64,000 nt of DNA from Fimbriimonadales bacterium (GTDB taxonomy: Bacteria > Armatimonadota > Fimbriimonadia > Fimbriimonadales > GBS-DC), in contig BPGO01000001.1 of NCBI GenBank assembly GCA_026003075.1, forward strand, positions 1-64,000. Reading direction: 5' to 3'. The notes under the pieces are model-generated. The model did no database searches, was not told where the DNA came from, and saw only the letters and a list, made by a program, of their open reading frames with translations. This document shows, one piece after another, positions 27,954 to 38,590 of this stretch (positions are counted from its first letter, which is position 1; each line of letters begins with the position of its first letter). Position numbers and translations under genes: made by a program.

Positions 27954-29012
27954 CTACCACTCCGCCCACGCTTTGTAGGCTATGTACGGCAGTTTGGGCA
28001 AGTAGTAGCCCAGCAACCCCAGCACAGCGCGTCCCCAAGAAGGTGTGACCGCATGCGGCTCCATCGGCGCCCACTGTCCTGTGCGATAGGCATGGTTCAA
28101 TCGCGCGTAAGTGCGCAATAATCCCTCGTTCACCATGCACGCGGCAAGCGCATCTGAAACTGTATGATGAAGCAACGATTCAGGTAATTCTACAATCGCG
28201 CGTAGTTCGGTGTAGAGGCGTTGCAGGTCAGGCGTGTAGCCTATGTAAGCCGCTTGCTCGCGCAGGGCAGCGTAGCGGTCTAAATCCAACGGGCGGGCGT
28301 CTGGCAAGGCGACAATCGCATCCACTGCACCGAGCAACCAGCGCAGGCGTTGCATATCCCAAATAGGGTCTAACGCTCGTATCTCAATCGTGCCCAAACG
28401 CCGCGCCAAAATTAGGTCCTGAAACCGATAATAGGGATCACGGCGCAGTGCGCCTATCGCGAACGAGTGCGCGATACGGAACGATTGCCCGAAGTAGCGC
28501 CCCTCTGCATAAGGGCTGCTCGCCGAGAGGAGCATCAACAGCGGCAGGAAATAAGCGAGGTTGGCATATACCGTTTCGCGTCGTTCGGTTGCCACGCCGA
28601 TGTGGATGTGCAACCCTCCCGTGTTGGTCGGTGCCTGCAGATCAAATAAATGCCCGATGGGCACGAGGTAGGCGTTCCCTGCGGCGCGTATCAGATCTGC
28701 TCGTCGCGCTTGGAGGTCGGCAAGCAGTGCATCCAGGTCGCTGTGGGCGCGCGTGGCGATTTCGACGCTGCTCATCAGACACTGGCGAATCTCCTTGCCG
28801 CGGGCGAAGTTCGTCGCGGAGTGTTTGTAGTAATATCGTGGGTTGCGCCAGAGCAGTTTCGCCATCACATAAAGCGCGCTCAGGGTAGGGCGCGCCGGCT
28901 CTGTGATGAAAATTTCCTCCTCCAATCCGTAGGTCGCGCCGCTTCGGTTTGCGGGCGCGTGCAGTAGCCTCCCTGCCGCGGGCGTTGCAATCACGGCACA
29001 AGGATACCCCAT
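27954..29012 (-). CDS. Glutamate-cysteine ligase-like carboxylate-amine ligase (GCS2/YbdK type)
   Basis: 352 residues from the ATG at 29012. TYGLEEEIFI near the start is the GCS2 metal/ATP-binding signature; GGLHIHIG and GTIEIRALDP are the other conserved blocks. Members ligate a carboxylate to an amine using ATP; the true substrate is unknown. Start choice is weak: no ribosome site precedes 29012. A GTG at 28994 lies 6 bases after TATCCT, like the leaderless starts here. Divergent from the SIS gene. Confidence 0.8.
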   Translation of the reverse strand: MGYPCAVIATPAAGRLLHAPANRSGATYGLEEEIFITEPARPTLSALYVMAKLLWRNPRYYYKHSATNFARGKEIRQCLMSSVEIATRAHSDLDALLADLQARRADLIRAAGNAYLVPIGHLFDLQAPTNTGGLHIHIGVATERRETVYANLAYFLPLLMLLSASSPYAEGRYFGQSFRIAHSFAIGALRRDPYYRFQDLILARRLGTIEIRALDPIWDMQRLRWLLGAVDAIVALPDARPLDLDRYAALREQAAYIGYTPDLQRLYTELRAIVELPESLLHHTVSDALAACMVNEGLLRTYARLNHAYRTGQWAPMEPHAVTPSWGRAVLGLLGYYLPKLPYIAYKAWAEW

Positions 29013-29034
29013 CCGATTTGCGTGCCGATTCGAG

Positions 29035-29040
29035 TACAAT
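29035..29040 (+). promoter_or_regulatory. TACAAT box directly before the SIS gene (leaderless type)
   Basis: GAGTACAAT ends 9 bases before the ATG at 29050; no Shine-Dalgarno sequence. Confidence 0.55.
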
Positions 29041-29049
29041 CTATCCGCG

Positions 29050-29796
29050 ATGAGTCTATCACAAGTCTACTTTGAACGCATCCGTGAACAGATTAAGGAG
29101 TTGGAGCGGCGCTCTTTAGAGGCGATCGAGCAAGCAGCGGATGTATGTGCGCAACGTCTGCTGCGTGGGGGCGTGGTTCATGTATACGACACTGGGCATC
29201 TCGTCTCACGTGAGTTAATCAATCGCGCAGGCGGGCTGGCGGCTTTCAGTCCCCTCCATTTCGAACTGCAGGTCACGAACACGAACCCCTATCGTGAGGC
29301 GCAGGGTGTAGGTGCGCAGACCACACCTGAAACTGTGCGATGCATCGTGCGTGCGGCTCTGGATAGAAGCCGCATCACACCCGATGATGTGTTAATTATC
29401 GGCAGCGTCTCGGGCAAGACGCCGTTCCCTATCGAGTTGGCAATCCAGGCACGGGCACGCGGTGTCTATACTATCGGACTAACGGCGATTGATTACTCTT
29501 CGCAACTGGCTTCGGAGCACGAATCGGGCAAACGCCTGTTTGAAGTGGTAGATTTAGTTATCGATAACGCTGCGCCTTATGGTGATGCAATGCTCACTTT
29601 AGAGAGTGTGGAGACGGCATTCTGCCCCGCCTCAGGAATTAGCGCGGCGGTAGCCCTCTGGGCAGTTGTCGCGGGCATCGTGGAACGCATGGCAGCACTC
29701 GGCAAGCCCCCCACGATCCTCGCCAGCATCAACCGCCCCGACGGCATGGAGCGCTATAGGCAGACCATCGAACACTATAAGCAAAGGGGTTACTAA
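29050..29796 (+). CDS. SIS-domain sugar-phosphate binding protein (UPF0309-like)
   Basis: 248 residues. The SIS fold binds phosphosugars: VVHVYDTGHL at 40-50, VLIIGSVSGKTPFPIELA near 117-134 with the Ser-rich phosphate loop, and VYTIGLTAIDYS. It resembles N-acetylhexosamine-phosphate isomerase-like proteins of uncertain reaction. GH84 and AnmK elsewhere in the window also handle amino sugars, so an amino-sugar phosphate is a fair guess. First gene of an operon with the arsC-like and rdgB genes. Confidence 0.8.
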   Translation: MSLSQVYFERIREQIKELERRSLEAIEQAADVCAQRLLRGGVVHVYDTGHLVSRELINRAGGLAAFSPLHFELQVTNTNPYREAQGVGAQTTPETVRCIVRAALDRSRITPDDVLIIGSVSGKTPFPIELAIQARARGVYTIGLTAIDYSSQLASEHESGKRLFEVVDLVIDNAAPYGDAMLTLESVETAFCPASGISAAVALWAVVAGIVERMAALGKPPTILASINRPDGMERYRQTIEHYKQRGY

Positions 29797-29797
29797 A

Positions 29798-30217
29798 ATG
29801 GAAAGCAGACCGAAATTGGTACTTTTTGTCTGCGTGGGCAACTCTTGCCGAAGTCAGATGGCGGAGGGCTTTGCGAACCACTACGGGCAGGGCAAAGTCG
29901 TCGCCTTCAGCGCGGGCACGATGCCGTCAGGTAAGGTACATCCACTCGCAATAGAAGCCATGCGTGAGGTGGGTATCGACATTACGCACCACTCCTCTAA
30001 GGGTGTGCAGGAGTTCGACATCACCCAGTTCGATGCGGTGGTAAGCCTGTGCGATGCACGAACGGACGAGCTTTGCCCCGCGACCTATATGGGCGTTCAG
30101 GAACACTGGAACATTCCCGACCCGATTGGGCTACCCATGGACGAGTTTCGCCGAGTACGCGCAATGATTGAGCAGCGCGTCAGGGAACTGGTGGAGCGAC
30201 TTAGCCGCGATGCGTGA
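29798..30217 (+). CDS. ArsC-type arsenate reductase / low-molecular-weight tyrosine phosphatase
   Basis: 139 residues. The P-loop CVGNSCR (Cys12 to Arg18) starts the fold. Asp108 in NIPDPIG is the general acid. Cys85 (SLCD) and Cys93 (ELCPA) stand where the redox relay cysteines of thioredoxin-linked ArsC lie, so arsenate reductase is likelier than a phosphatase. ATG is one base after the SIS stop. No arsR-arsB neighbours. Confidence 0.85.
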   Translation: MESRPKLVLFVCVGNSCRSQMAEGFANHYGQGKVVAFSAGTMPSGKVHPLAIEAMREVGIDITHHSSKGVQEFDITQFDAVVSLCDARTDELCPATYMGVQEHWNIPDPIGLPMDEFRRVRAMIEQRVRELVERLSRDA

Positions 30218-30872
30218 GCCGAAACTGGTGGTTATATCGAGCCATAACCGTTCCAAATCGCGCGAGATCGAGCAACTCTTACGCGCAGGGCTGAGCGACC
30301 TGTCCGTCGAGATTCGCCTTCTTGCAGACTATCCGAACGCGCCTCCACCTCCTGATGAGAATGCCGATAGCTATGTGGGCAATGCGACGATTAAGGCGCG
30401 TGCATGCGCAGCCCTCACACAAGCCATCAGTTTCGCAGATGACGCTGGGCTGGAAATCGATGCCTTGAACGGACAGCCTGGGCTTTATTCGCGTCGCTTT
30501 GCCGGTGAGGGTACTCCTTTTAGCGTTAAGATGGGCATTTTGCTGGAGATGCTCAAAGATGTACCGACTGAACGGCGTACGGCGCGGTTCCGCTGTGCCG
30601 TAGCGATTGCACTCCCGACAGGTGAGGTGTACACTTTTGAGGATACGCTTGAAGGGCGTATCGCGGAAGCGCCGCGCGGGCAGGCTGGCTTCGGCTACGA
30701 CCCAATTTTTTATGTGCCCTCGCTGGGCTGTACCTTAGCAGAGCTGCCAGCAGAGTTCAAAAACCGCATCAGCCACCGCGCTAAGGTGATGCGTCAGGCG
30801 ATCCCGAAGCTGCGCTCGTTCCTGAGCGAGTGCGTTGAGGCAACAAACGACGGAACTCATCAAGGCTCTTAA
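30210..30872 (+). CDS. rdgB: Non-canonical purine NTP pyrophosphatase (RdgB/HAM1)
   Basis: 220 residues. It hydrolyses ITP, dITP and XTP. SSHNRSKSREIEQLL is the N-terminal substrate motif; SFADDAGLEIDAL, GFGYDPIF and NRISHRAKVM complete the family set. ATG at 30210 overlaps the upstream stop. The last 92 bases are also coding on the opposite strand for the Rpn-like gene. Confidence 0.93.
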   Translation: MREPKLVVISSHNRSKSREIEQLLRAGLSDLSVEIRLLADYPNAPPPPDENADSYVGNATIKARACAALTQAISFADDAGLEIDALNGQPGLYSRRFAGEGTPFSVKMGILLEMLKDVPTERRTARFRCAVAIALPTGEVYTFEDTLEGRIAEAPRGQAGFGYDPIFYVPSLGCTLAELPAEFKNRISHRAKVMRQAIPKLRSFLSECVEATNDGTHQGS

Positions 30873-31827
30873 CCGTCGCTGACTGCACCGAGAGCTTCTG
30901 AAGCGTCTCTATGTCCTCCACTGCCGTCACAGCACGCTGCAATGCTTTTGAAACCCTACCGAAGCGGGCTTTGAGAACATTTAAGATAGCTTGTTGCAAA
31001 CCTTGCTGCAAACCTTGCTGCAAACCTTGCTGTAAACCTTGCTGCAAACCTTGCTGTAAACCTTGTTCCAAGCCCTGCTGCAAGCCTTGACGGAGACCTA
31101 TGCGTTCCGCCGCTGATATGAAGGGCGACTGCTTCTCGCGCTTATACTCCTCCAGTAGCTGTTCATATTGCTGCTCAAACACCTCTGGCAAGCTCATAAT
31201 CCCCTCCAAAAGTTCATCCATGTGGACAATGATAGACTCATTATACCCCCGCTCCCGCGCCAGAATTGCAAGATGGCGCCTTGCTTCGAGGCGCATGTCG
31301 GGATTTCCTTCGGTCTCTTGTGCCCGCAGAAACGCCAAAAATAGTAATGCGCAAGGGCTTTCATTCTGCTCTAACATCTGGCGATCGAAATCGCGCAATT
31401 TAACGCTAACAAACTCAAACTGAAGACGACACCCCGCCATTTCGTAGGCGAATTGCTTCGGACGCCAGCGCGGATTCCTGTCCACCAGCAGCGCAATACA
31501 CACGATAGGCAAGTCATACTGAAGATAAAGCCGCGCGAAGTAGCGAAACATTCGCTCAGCAAAGAACCTATCGCGCCCTGCCTGCACCTCGATGTGAATC
31601 ATTACGATCTGCGCCCCGCCTGACTTGAGCTGAACACGAATCAACATATCGACCAGCAATCGCCTCTGCCGCTTAGAACTGACGGGCTGCAGCTCCTTAT
31701 CCAGAAACACAGGCGGTACGCTCCAGTCAATCATCGTGTGCAGCGTCGGATGCAACAACCCGATAAACTCTTCTGGGAACCGTTGCGCCAACTGCTTCCA
31801 CCAGGCGTCGAACAGTCCACTTTGCAT
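30781..31827 (-). CDS. Rpn-family putative nuclease with QQGL repeats
   Basis: 348 residues. The N-terminal two-thirds match the PD-(D/E)XK-like Rpn/DUF4351-type family: LLVDMLIRVQLKSGGAQIVM, then IHIEVQAGRDRFFAERMFRYFARLY, holding the acidic and IEVQ catalytic residues. Near residue 245 starts a run of about nine 4-residue units (QQGL, some variant), common in this family and probably a coiled region. The C-terminal 31 codons overlap rdgB in antisense. Divergent from the PLP enzyme, sharing about 75 bases of promoter region. May promote recombination, as E. coli RpnA does. Confidence 0.8.
   Translation of the reverse strand: MQSGLFDAWWKQLAQRFPEEFIGLLHPTLHTMIDWSVPPVFLDKELQPVSSKRQRRLLVDMLIRVQLKSGGAQIVMIHIEVQAGRDRFFAERMFRYFARLYLQYDLPIVCIALLVDRNPRWRPKQFAYEMAGCRLQFEFVSVKLRDFDRQMLEQNESPCALLFLAFLRAQETEGNPDMRLEARRHLAILARERGYNESIIVHMDELLEGIMSLPEVFEQQYEQLLEEYKREKQSPFISAAERIGLRQGLQQGLEQGLQQGLQQGLQQGLQQGLQQGLQQAILNVLKARFGRVSKALQRAVTAVEDIETLQKLSVQSATVKSLDEFRRLLPQRTRSGTSAASGSPDASP
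30991..31098 (-). repeat. 12-base tandem repeat encoding QQGL
   Basis: About nine units of CAAACCTTGCTG (plus strand) with single-base variants. It is in frame, so copy-number change by slippage would keep the reading frame. Confidence 0.85.
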
Positions 31828-31886
31828 GCGTTATCGATTCAAACTACTGTGAGAATTTCCTGTTGTATTGTCTTGAAGCAAACAGG

Positions 31887-31892
31887 TACACT
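31887..31892 (+). promoter_or_regulatory. TACACT box before the PLP enzyme gene (leaderless type)
   Basis: GGTACACT ends 10 bases before the ATG at 31903, with TTGAAG at 31873 as a weak -35. No ribosome site. Confidence 0.5.
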
Positions 31893-31902
31893 ACAACTGC
31901 GA

Positions 31903-33066
31903 ATGGACTACGAAATTTCACTGGAGACGCTGCTGCAGCATCTGGGTGAGGAGGAGCCGTTCCCCTATGGCTCAGTGACGCCGCCCATTGTGCAAACTTC
32001 GCTGTTTACTGCGCGCACCTTGCGAGAGCGCAACACCCAGCAAGGGCGCAACGAGTTTGGTTACACCTACACGCGGGTTGACAACCCCACTGTGCGCCTC
32101 GTAGAGCAAAAAATTGCGGCGCTGGAGGGCACTGAGGACGCGCTCTGTTTCGGATCGGGCATGGCGGCGATTGCTTCAGCGTTTCTCACTTTTACGGAAA
32201 GTGGAGCGCATGTCATCTGCGTGGCGACTGCCTATACACCGACACGCATGCTGCTGGAATCCCTGCTGGTGCGCTACGGTGTGCAAGTTACCTTCGTGTC
32301 GGGCGAATGTATCGAGGAGTTCGCAGAGGCAATCTTGCCCAACACGCGCCTCATCTACTTGGAAAGTCCTTCCAGCCTCTATTTTCGCTTGCAGGATCTA
32401 CGCGCCGTAAGCCAGCTCGCGCGCGCGCACGGAATAATCACGATGTGCGATAACAGCTGGGCAACCCCGATATTTCAGAACCCCCACGCGCTGGGTATCG
32501 ACATTGTGCTGCATAGCGCCAGCAAGTTTCTGGGAGGGCACAGCGACCTACTGGCGGGCGTCGTCGCTGGGCGTAAGGAGCATCTTGAGCCTGTTCGACG
32601 CACACGCGAACTACTGGGGGGCGTCTTAGACCCTCTGGCAGGCTGGCTGCTCTTGCGCGGGCTACGTACCCTATCCCTGCGCATGGAGCGTGCCCACAAG
32701 AGCGGGTTGAAGGTCGCCGAGTGGCTGGCGGCGCAACCGCAGGCAGCAAAAGTCCATCATCCGGGCTTGCCCACGCATCCCCAGCACGCTTTGGCGCAAG
32801 CGCAAATGCGCGGCTATAGTAGCCTGTTCAGTTTTGAGACCCACCCAATCCAAGAAGAGCAAGCGTACGCCTTTGCCGATAGGCTGCGCCTGTTTCGGTT
32901 CGGCTGTAGCTGGGGGGGCTACGAGAGCCTACTGCTGGGCTGGGCGCAAACCGAATCGGACGCCAATGGTAAGGCAAGCTGGCTGTTTCGTATCTATGTC
33001 GGTCTGGAGAATCCTGATGATTTGATTCGCGACTTGCAAGGAGCCATTGACGCTCTGACCCCGTAG
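31903..33066 (+). CDS. Trans-sulfuration PLP enzyme (cystathionine gamma-synthase/lyase family)
   Basis: 387 residues from the ATG at 31903, which fits the family N-terminus; in-frame codons back to 31738 run antisense through the Rpn gene and are not needed. YTRVDNPT (substrate Tyr/Arg), FGSGMAAIASA (PLP phosphate), Asp183 (CDNSWATP) and the Schiff-base Lys208 (HSASKFLGGHSDLLAG) are all present. The exact reaction (cystathionine synthesis, lysis, or methionine gamma-lysis) cannot be fixed. Sulfur amino-acid metabolism. Confidence 0.9.
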   Translation: MDYEISLETLLQHLGEEEPFPYGSVTPPIVQTSLFTARTLRERNTQQGRNEFGYTYTRVDNPTVRLVEQKIAALEGTEDALCFGSGMAAIASAFLTFTESGAHVICVATAYTPTRMLLESLLVRYGVQVTFVSGECIEEFAEAILPNTRLIYLESPSSLYFRLQDLRAVSQLARAHGIITMCDNSWATPIFQNPHALGIDIVLHSASKFLGGHSDLLAGVVAGRKEHLEPVRRTRELLGGVLDPLAGWLLLRGLRTLSLRMERAHKSGLKVAEWLAAQPQAAKVHHPGLPTHPQHALAQAQMRGYSSLFSFETHPIQEEQAYAFADRLRLFRFGCSWGGYESLLLGWAQTESDANGKASWLFRIYVGLENPDDLIRDLQGAIDALTP

Positions 33067-33080
33067 CGCGCGGCGCCAGC

Positions 33081-33795
33081 CTACTCAAGAAGCGGCGTGA
33101 AATCCATCTGCTCCAATCGCCGTGTCAGCCACTCCAAAAACGCCACATCGAGACGCTCTTCCAGGGCAATGGGCGTTCTCATACCCCACGCTGATATTCG
33201 TGCATTCCAAGCTACCATAACGGCTAAACACGGCGGAGTCGGTGAACAGCCCCGTGTCGTCGGGGGCATAGTCCCTGCCCAGCATACGCGCCAGTTGCTG
33301 TGCAAATGCGTCGGAGCAAGTACGCTCTTGCCGTTGGTGGGTAATAACGGAACCATAGCCTCTACGATCAAGGCTGATTACAACTCGAGGTAAGGCATCA
33401 CGGTGCGCTTCGCAAAACTCCCGACTGCCGATGCCTCCACACTCCTCGCCCGTAGGAGCGAACAGTGTCAAATCGGGGCGCGTCTGTGCAAGATGATACA
33501 GGATAATTAGCCCCGCCGTGTCATCTGCACCGATATTGTGGAGACCGTCCCCCACCAAAAATCGCCCATCCACTCGCAGCAGGTTGTTTGCCCCTGCTAC
33601 GCCAACCGTATCGGTATGCGCTGTGAGAAAGAGTTCGCGATTGGTTCCCCAGCGAATAATCCCACCAGCACATGGTACGAACCCCACCGATTGGAGCAGC
33701 GCCACCACATGGTGTTCATACTCCGAGCCGTAGGGGCGTCGGTAACGATGGAACTCCAACACAATCTCCCAAAATGTAGGCGTAGGCGTCTCCAT
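33081..33795 (-). pseudogene. M28/M20-like metallopeptidase with a C-terminal frameshift
   Basis: Metal ligands are complete: His60-x-Asp62 (TAHTDTVG), Asp91 (GADDTAG), Glu117-Glu118 (PTGEECGG), Asp143 and His209 (GYENAH). Right after His209 the frame runs into 27 unlikely residues and stops at 33085. One base near 33158-33166 is surplus: without it the tail reads EERLDVAFLEWLTRRLEQMD and stops at 33081. The change is recent or a sequencing error. Probably an aminopeptidase or deacylase. A TATACA box ends 6 bases before the ATG. Confidence 0.75.
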
Positions 33796-33801
33796 AACCT
33801 A

Positions 33802-33807
33802 TGTATA
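33802..33807 (-). promoter_or_regulatory. TATACA box directly before the peptidase gene (leaderless type)
   Basis: GGGTATACA on the minus strand ends 6 bases before ATG 33795. Confidence 0.45.
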
Positions 33808-33985
33808 CCCTACTCTCAAGCAGTCAGCACTGTTGTTGTATTCAGAGAGCCAGTTTATGGCACAGAACACTCTGCACCGAGGCGACCAACACCCCCCTGT
33901 ATAGGATGGTTTGTGGTCGCATAAAGCAAATTCTTAGCAGGAAGAGTGTTCACGGCAACGAATCAAAAAACAGGAGGTTCTGACT

Positions 33986-34987
33986 ATGTATCTGATGGAC
34001 ACTCTTAAAGAAGTGCGAAACCGAATTGAGCGACACGGCGCATATGTTGCAAGATAACGAGATGCGGACCCGGTACGCGCTCATCGATCCTGTGCTGCGC
34101 GCGCTGGGATGGGATACGGAGAATCCCGAAATCGTTGTTCCAGAATACACTACCCCAACAGGACGCATGGATTACGCCCTCTTCTTGGACAATCAGGTGT
34201 ACATCGCGTTGGAGGCGAAGGCTTTACGGGGCGACTTAGCAAGTGCACGGGAGTACTGGCTTGCAGTACTGCTCGGCAGTAACAATATCCATTTTTGTCT
34301 GATCTCCGATGGCGATACTTGGGAACTCCACTATGTGACGGTACTGTCCGGAAAGCTAATATTCAATCTCCAGATTACCAAAGTGCCACTTGGGACAAGC
34401 AGCGTACGACTTATTGCGTTTACATCGTGCATTAATATCACTCCATGTGTCTGCTCCCAGTGCTACGACAACGGGTACTCCCCCATCGGGTTCTCTCGGT
34501 TCGCCTTCCACACTCATTGTGCCACCAGCAGTATCTCCATCACCTGGCACAGGAGCTATTAGTCCTCCCGCGACCGTTCCCCCAACGGCGAGTACGGTGT
34601 CTGGGAGAGACTCATTAGACGATTTACATCGGCATGGATACCCTGTCACGCAGAAGCGTCCGCAGCAGGTTATATTCCCTCAAGATTTCAGTGGCGCTCA
34701 GCACTTGGAAGGACTTCCTGATCGAGACCATCAAGTACCTCGACAGAATCCAAAAGCTTCCTCAACCACCATACCCACAGGGCGGGCGAGGCAAATCGTA
34801 CCTTTACAACACTACGCCAACACATCCCAGTGGTAGGCAAATGCGCTCCCCGACGCAGGTCAGCACTTCGCATGGGCAGATTTATGTGGAAACCCACGGG
34901 AGCGCGAGCAACTTATGCCAGACGGTCTACGACCTTGTAAGTAAGGCGGGGATTAACCCCGACGATTTCATGCTGGATTTAGTTTAA
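33986..34987 (+). pseudogene. Restriction-type PD-(D/E)XK N-terminal domain gene, multiply frameshifted
   Basis: ATG at 33986 has AGGAGGT upstream and reads TLKEVRNRIERHGAYVAR before a stop at 34055. One frame over the sequence continues EMRTRYALIDPVLRALGWD, then RMDYALFLDNQVYIALEAKA, the D...ExK core of the domain seen at the N-terminus of HsdR-type enzymes. Around 34385 and 34695 the frame shifts again into a Pro/Ser/Thr-rich linker and a tail with LSTWKDFLIETIKYLDRI and SNLCQTVYDLVSKAGINPDD. At least three frameshifts: a decayed gene of about 330 codons. Confidence 0.75.
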
Positions 34988-34989
34988 AG

Positions 34990-35020
34990 GGACCGGGCGG
35001 AGGGGGACAGCGCCCGGTCC
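34990..35020. terminator. Hairpin terminator after groEL
   Basis: GGACCGGGCG pairs with CGCCCGGTCC across an 11-base loop, 26 bases past the groEL stop. Only a short T run follows on the groEL strand. The hairpin also lies just after the plus-strand pseudogene, so it could serve both. Confidence 0.7.
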
Positions 35021-35045
35021 TTGGGGGTGGGAGGGGTGATAAGTT

Positions 35046-36690
<1,645 letters not shown>

Positions 36691-36981
36691 TTAGTGTTCG
36701 CGAATTGCGTAGATTTGATCCTCATCGAGGATCAGGTACTTCTTACCCTCGTACTCAAACTCATTTCCTGCGTACTTGGAGAACACAACGCGCTGACCCA
36801 CCTGTACGGTCATCGGCGCGCGTTCCCCGTTATTGAGCAAGCGGCCAGGTCCAACAGCAACAACTTTGCCCTCTTGCGGGCGTTTCTTCGCTGTGTCAGG
36901 CAGAATAATCCCTGCTTCGGTCTTTTCATCTTCCTCGAGCAGCTCAATCACAACCTTGTCATTCAGCGGCCTGAAAGTCAT
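36691..36981 (-). CDS. groES: Co-chaperonin GroES
   Basis: 96 residues, intact. [20 protein letters not shown], the mobile loop around [19 protein letters not shown] and the roof and C-terminal [17 protein letters not shown] are standard Cpn10. An AAGGAGGTGA ribosome site precedes it. First gene of the groESL operon under CIRCE control. Confidence 0.96.
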   Translation of the reverse strand: MTFRPLNDKVVIELLEEDEKTEAGIILPDTAKKRPQEGKVVAVGPGRLLNNGERAPMTVQVGQRVVFSKYAGNEFEYEGKKYLILDEDQIYAIREH

Positions 36982-37019
36982 CCGAAAATCACCTCCTTAG
37001 ACTGAATTTGAACCTGAAT

Positions 37020-37046
37020 TTAGCACTCTCGCCTTGAGAGTGCTAA
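37020..37046. promoter_or_regulatory. CIRCE element (HrcA operator)
   Basis: TTAGCACTC, 9-base spacer, GAGTGCTAA: a perfect consensus inverted repeat, between the groES promoter and its ATG. Indicates heat-shock control by the HrcA repressor, whose gene is not in this window. Confidence 0.96.
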
Positions 37047-37050
37047 AATT

Positions 37051-37081
37051 AGAATACCCCAAGGGGGTATGGGTTTGTCAA
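37051..37081 (-). promoter_or_regulatory. groESL promoter
   Basis: Minus strand TTGACA (37081-37076) and TATTCT (37056-37051), 19-base spacer. The predicted transcript starts within CIRCE, so HrcA binding would block it. Confidence 0.65.
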
Positions 37082-37104
37082 GAGGGGGGAGGGCGTTCGA
37101 AAAT

Positions 37105-37480
37105 TCCCTTTGCAAGGAAGGGCAGACACGCAGGTCCGCCCCTACCGAGAAGGGCAGACACGTAGGTCTGCCCCTACAGATCCTGTGTTAGGGGCGCACC
37201 TGTGGGTGCGCCCTGCTATTCTCCGTTTTTTTTTTCGAACTCTTCGAGAAATCTGAACGCCCTTACCCCCAAGCCCTTTGGGGAGCCTTCACATCCTTCC
37301 GCGGCGTGCAAGAGACACAACAGGTACGACGAAAGGCATATCGCCCCTCTCCCTCGGGGAGGAAGGTTGGAAAGTGGGGACAAACAACTGCTGTGTTTCG
37401 TAGCAGTTTCGCATCGAGTAGTTGCAAGTCTTGCAGGACTCCCTCGTTGAGAAACGAATCCAAATCTGTAGGAGGGCGTC
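37105..37480. repeat. Gene-free region with dispersed repeat words
   Basis: Two tandem copies of GAAGGGCAGACACG(C/T)AGGTC, each running on to (C/T)GCCCCTAC (about 37118-37180), are followed by a hairpin GGGCGCACC-tgt-GGGTGCGCCC (37193-37214), and 13 bases later a run of nine T. Near 37340 comes CGCCCCTCTCCCTCGGGGAGG, kin to the hairpin at 12880. These look like non-coding dispersed repeats. No gene is supported until pilT, whose GGAGG lies just before 37484. Confidence 0.6.
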
Positions 37481-37483
37481 TTT

Positions 37484-38587
37484 ATGCTGAAATTTGCTTC
37501 GGCAGATCAGTTGCTGGATATTTGTTATGAGCGCGATGCTTCCGACATTCATATCGTACCCGGCGAGCCGGCAACACTGCGGTTGCACGGACGATTGGTG
37601 CGCTTGGAAGAGTATGGCGAGCTGAGCCCTGCGGATACGGAGCGCCTGTTCCGCGAGGTCGCGCCACCACGCGCTATTCACGAGTTAGAGCGCGTGCGTA
37701 CCGCCGACTTTGGATACACCCACAGCAAGGCTCGGTTCCGTGTCGCCGCCTACTACGAGAAAGGCTCTATCGCGATTAACTTCCGCTTAATCCCGTACCG
37801 ACTGCGCAGCTTTGAGGAAATCGGGCTACCCGATACGATCAAACGCATCCTCCATCTACCGCGCGGACTGGTGCTGGTGACGGGTCCTACAGGCTCTGGC
37901 AAGACGACCACTCTCGCGACGATGATTGACTATATTAACACGAATCGGGAGACGCACATCGTCACTGTGGAAGACCCCATCGAGTATTTTCATAGCGCGA
38001 AAAAGTCGGTCGTTAGCCAGCGTGAGGTGGGCGTCGATGTGCCGAGTTTCGAGGAGGGCGTTGTCAGGGCGATGCGTATGGACCCTGATGTGATTCTGGT
38101 GGGCGAGATGCGCGACCTCAAAACGATTCAAGCTGCGATCACGGCTGCCGAGACAGGGCACTTAGTGTTCGCTACCGTGCATACCACAGGCGCCGCGCGC
38201 ACGGTGGAGCGCATCGTCGATGTGTTCCCTCACGAACAGCAAGAGCAGATTCGCGTCCAGCTCAGCACGAACCTCGTGGCGATTATCTCGCAGTTGCTGT
38301 TGCCGCGTGCGGATCGTCCAGGGCGCGTCGCGGCGTTCGAAATAATGTATGTCACCCCGGCCATCGGGCACATGATACGCGAGCGCAAAATCCACAGTAT
38401 AGAGTCGGCCATCCAGACAGGGCAACAACTCGGCATGATTTCGCTGGACAACCACCTGCTATTTCTCTATCAGCATAAACTGATTACGCGCGAGGAGATG
38501 TATCGCGTAGCACAGAACCCTGAAGACATTGCGGCGCGTCTGGGCGAGCAGCTGCCTGAAACAGCGATGGCGCGTCAGATGGTGTAA
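37484..38587 (+). CDS. pilT: Type IV pilus retraction ATPase PilT
   Basis: 367 residues. N-terminal PAS-like domain, then the ATPase core: Walker A GPTGSGKTTT (Lys140), Asp box VEDPIEYFH, Walker B with Glu208 in DVILVGEMRD, and His box GHLVFATVHTTGA. The tail GHMIRERKIHSIESAIQTGQ stands at the PilT retraction motif AIRNLIRE region. It powers twitching motility and DNA uptake. Other pil genes are absent nearby, though a prepilin-like gene lies at 51.7 kb. SD GGAGG. Confidence 0.92.
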   Translation: MLKFASADQLLDICYERDASDIHIVPGEPATLRLHGRLVRLEEYGELSPADTERLFREVAPPRAIHELERVRTADFGYTHSKARFRVAAYYEKGSIAINFRLIPYRLRSFEEIGLPDTIKRILHLPRGLVLVTGPTGSGKTTTLATMIDYINTNRETHIVTVEDPIEYFHSAKKSVVSQREVGVDVPSFEEGVVRAMRMDPDVILVGEMRDLKTIQAAITAAETGHLVFATVHTTGAARTVERIVDVFPHEQQEQIRVQLSTNLVAIISQLLLPRADRPGRVAAFEIMYVTPAIGHMIRERKIHSIESAIQTGQQLGMISLDNHLLFLYQHKLITREEMYRVAQNPEDIAARLGEQLPETAMARQMV

Positions 38588-38590
38588 GCG

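Noticed and set aside
30991-31098. Tandem 12-base units considered as a CRISPR-like array.
   Set aside because: Units are contiguous, in frame and code for QQGL; there are no spacers. No CRISPR array or cas gene was seen in the window.
37193-37235. Hairpin plus nine T considered as a plus-strand terminator.
   Set aside because: 13 bases separate stem and T run, and no plus-strand gene ends upstream; more likely a dispersed repeat.
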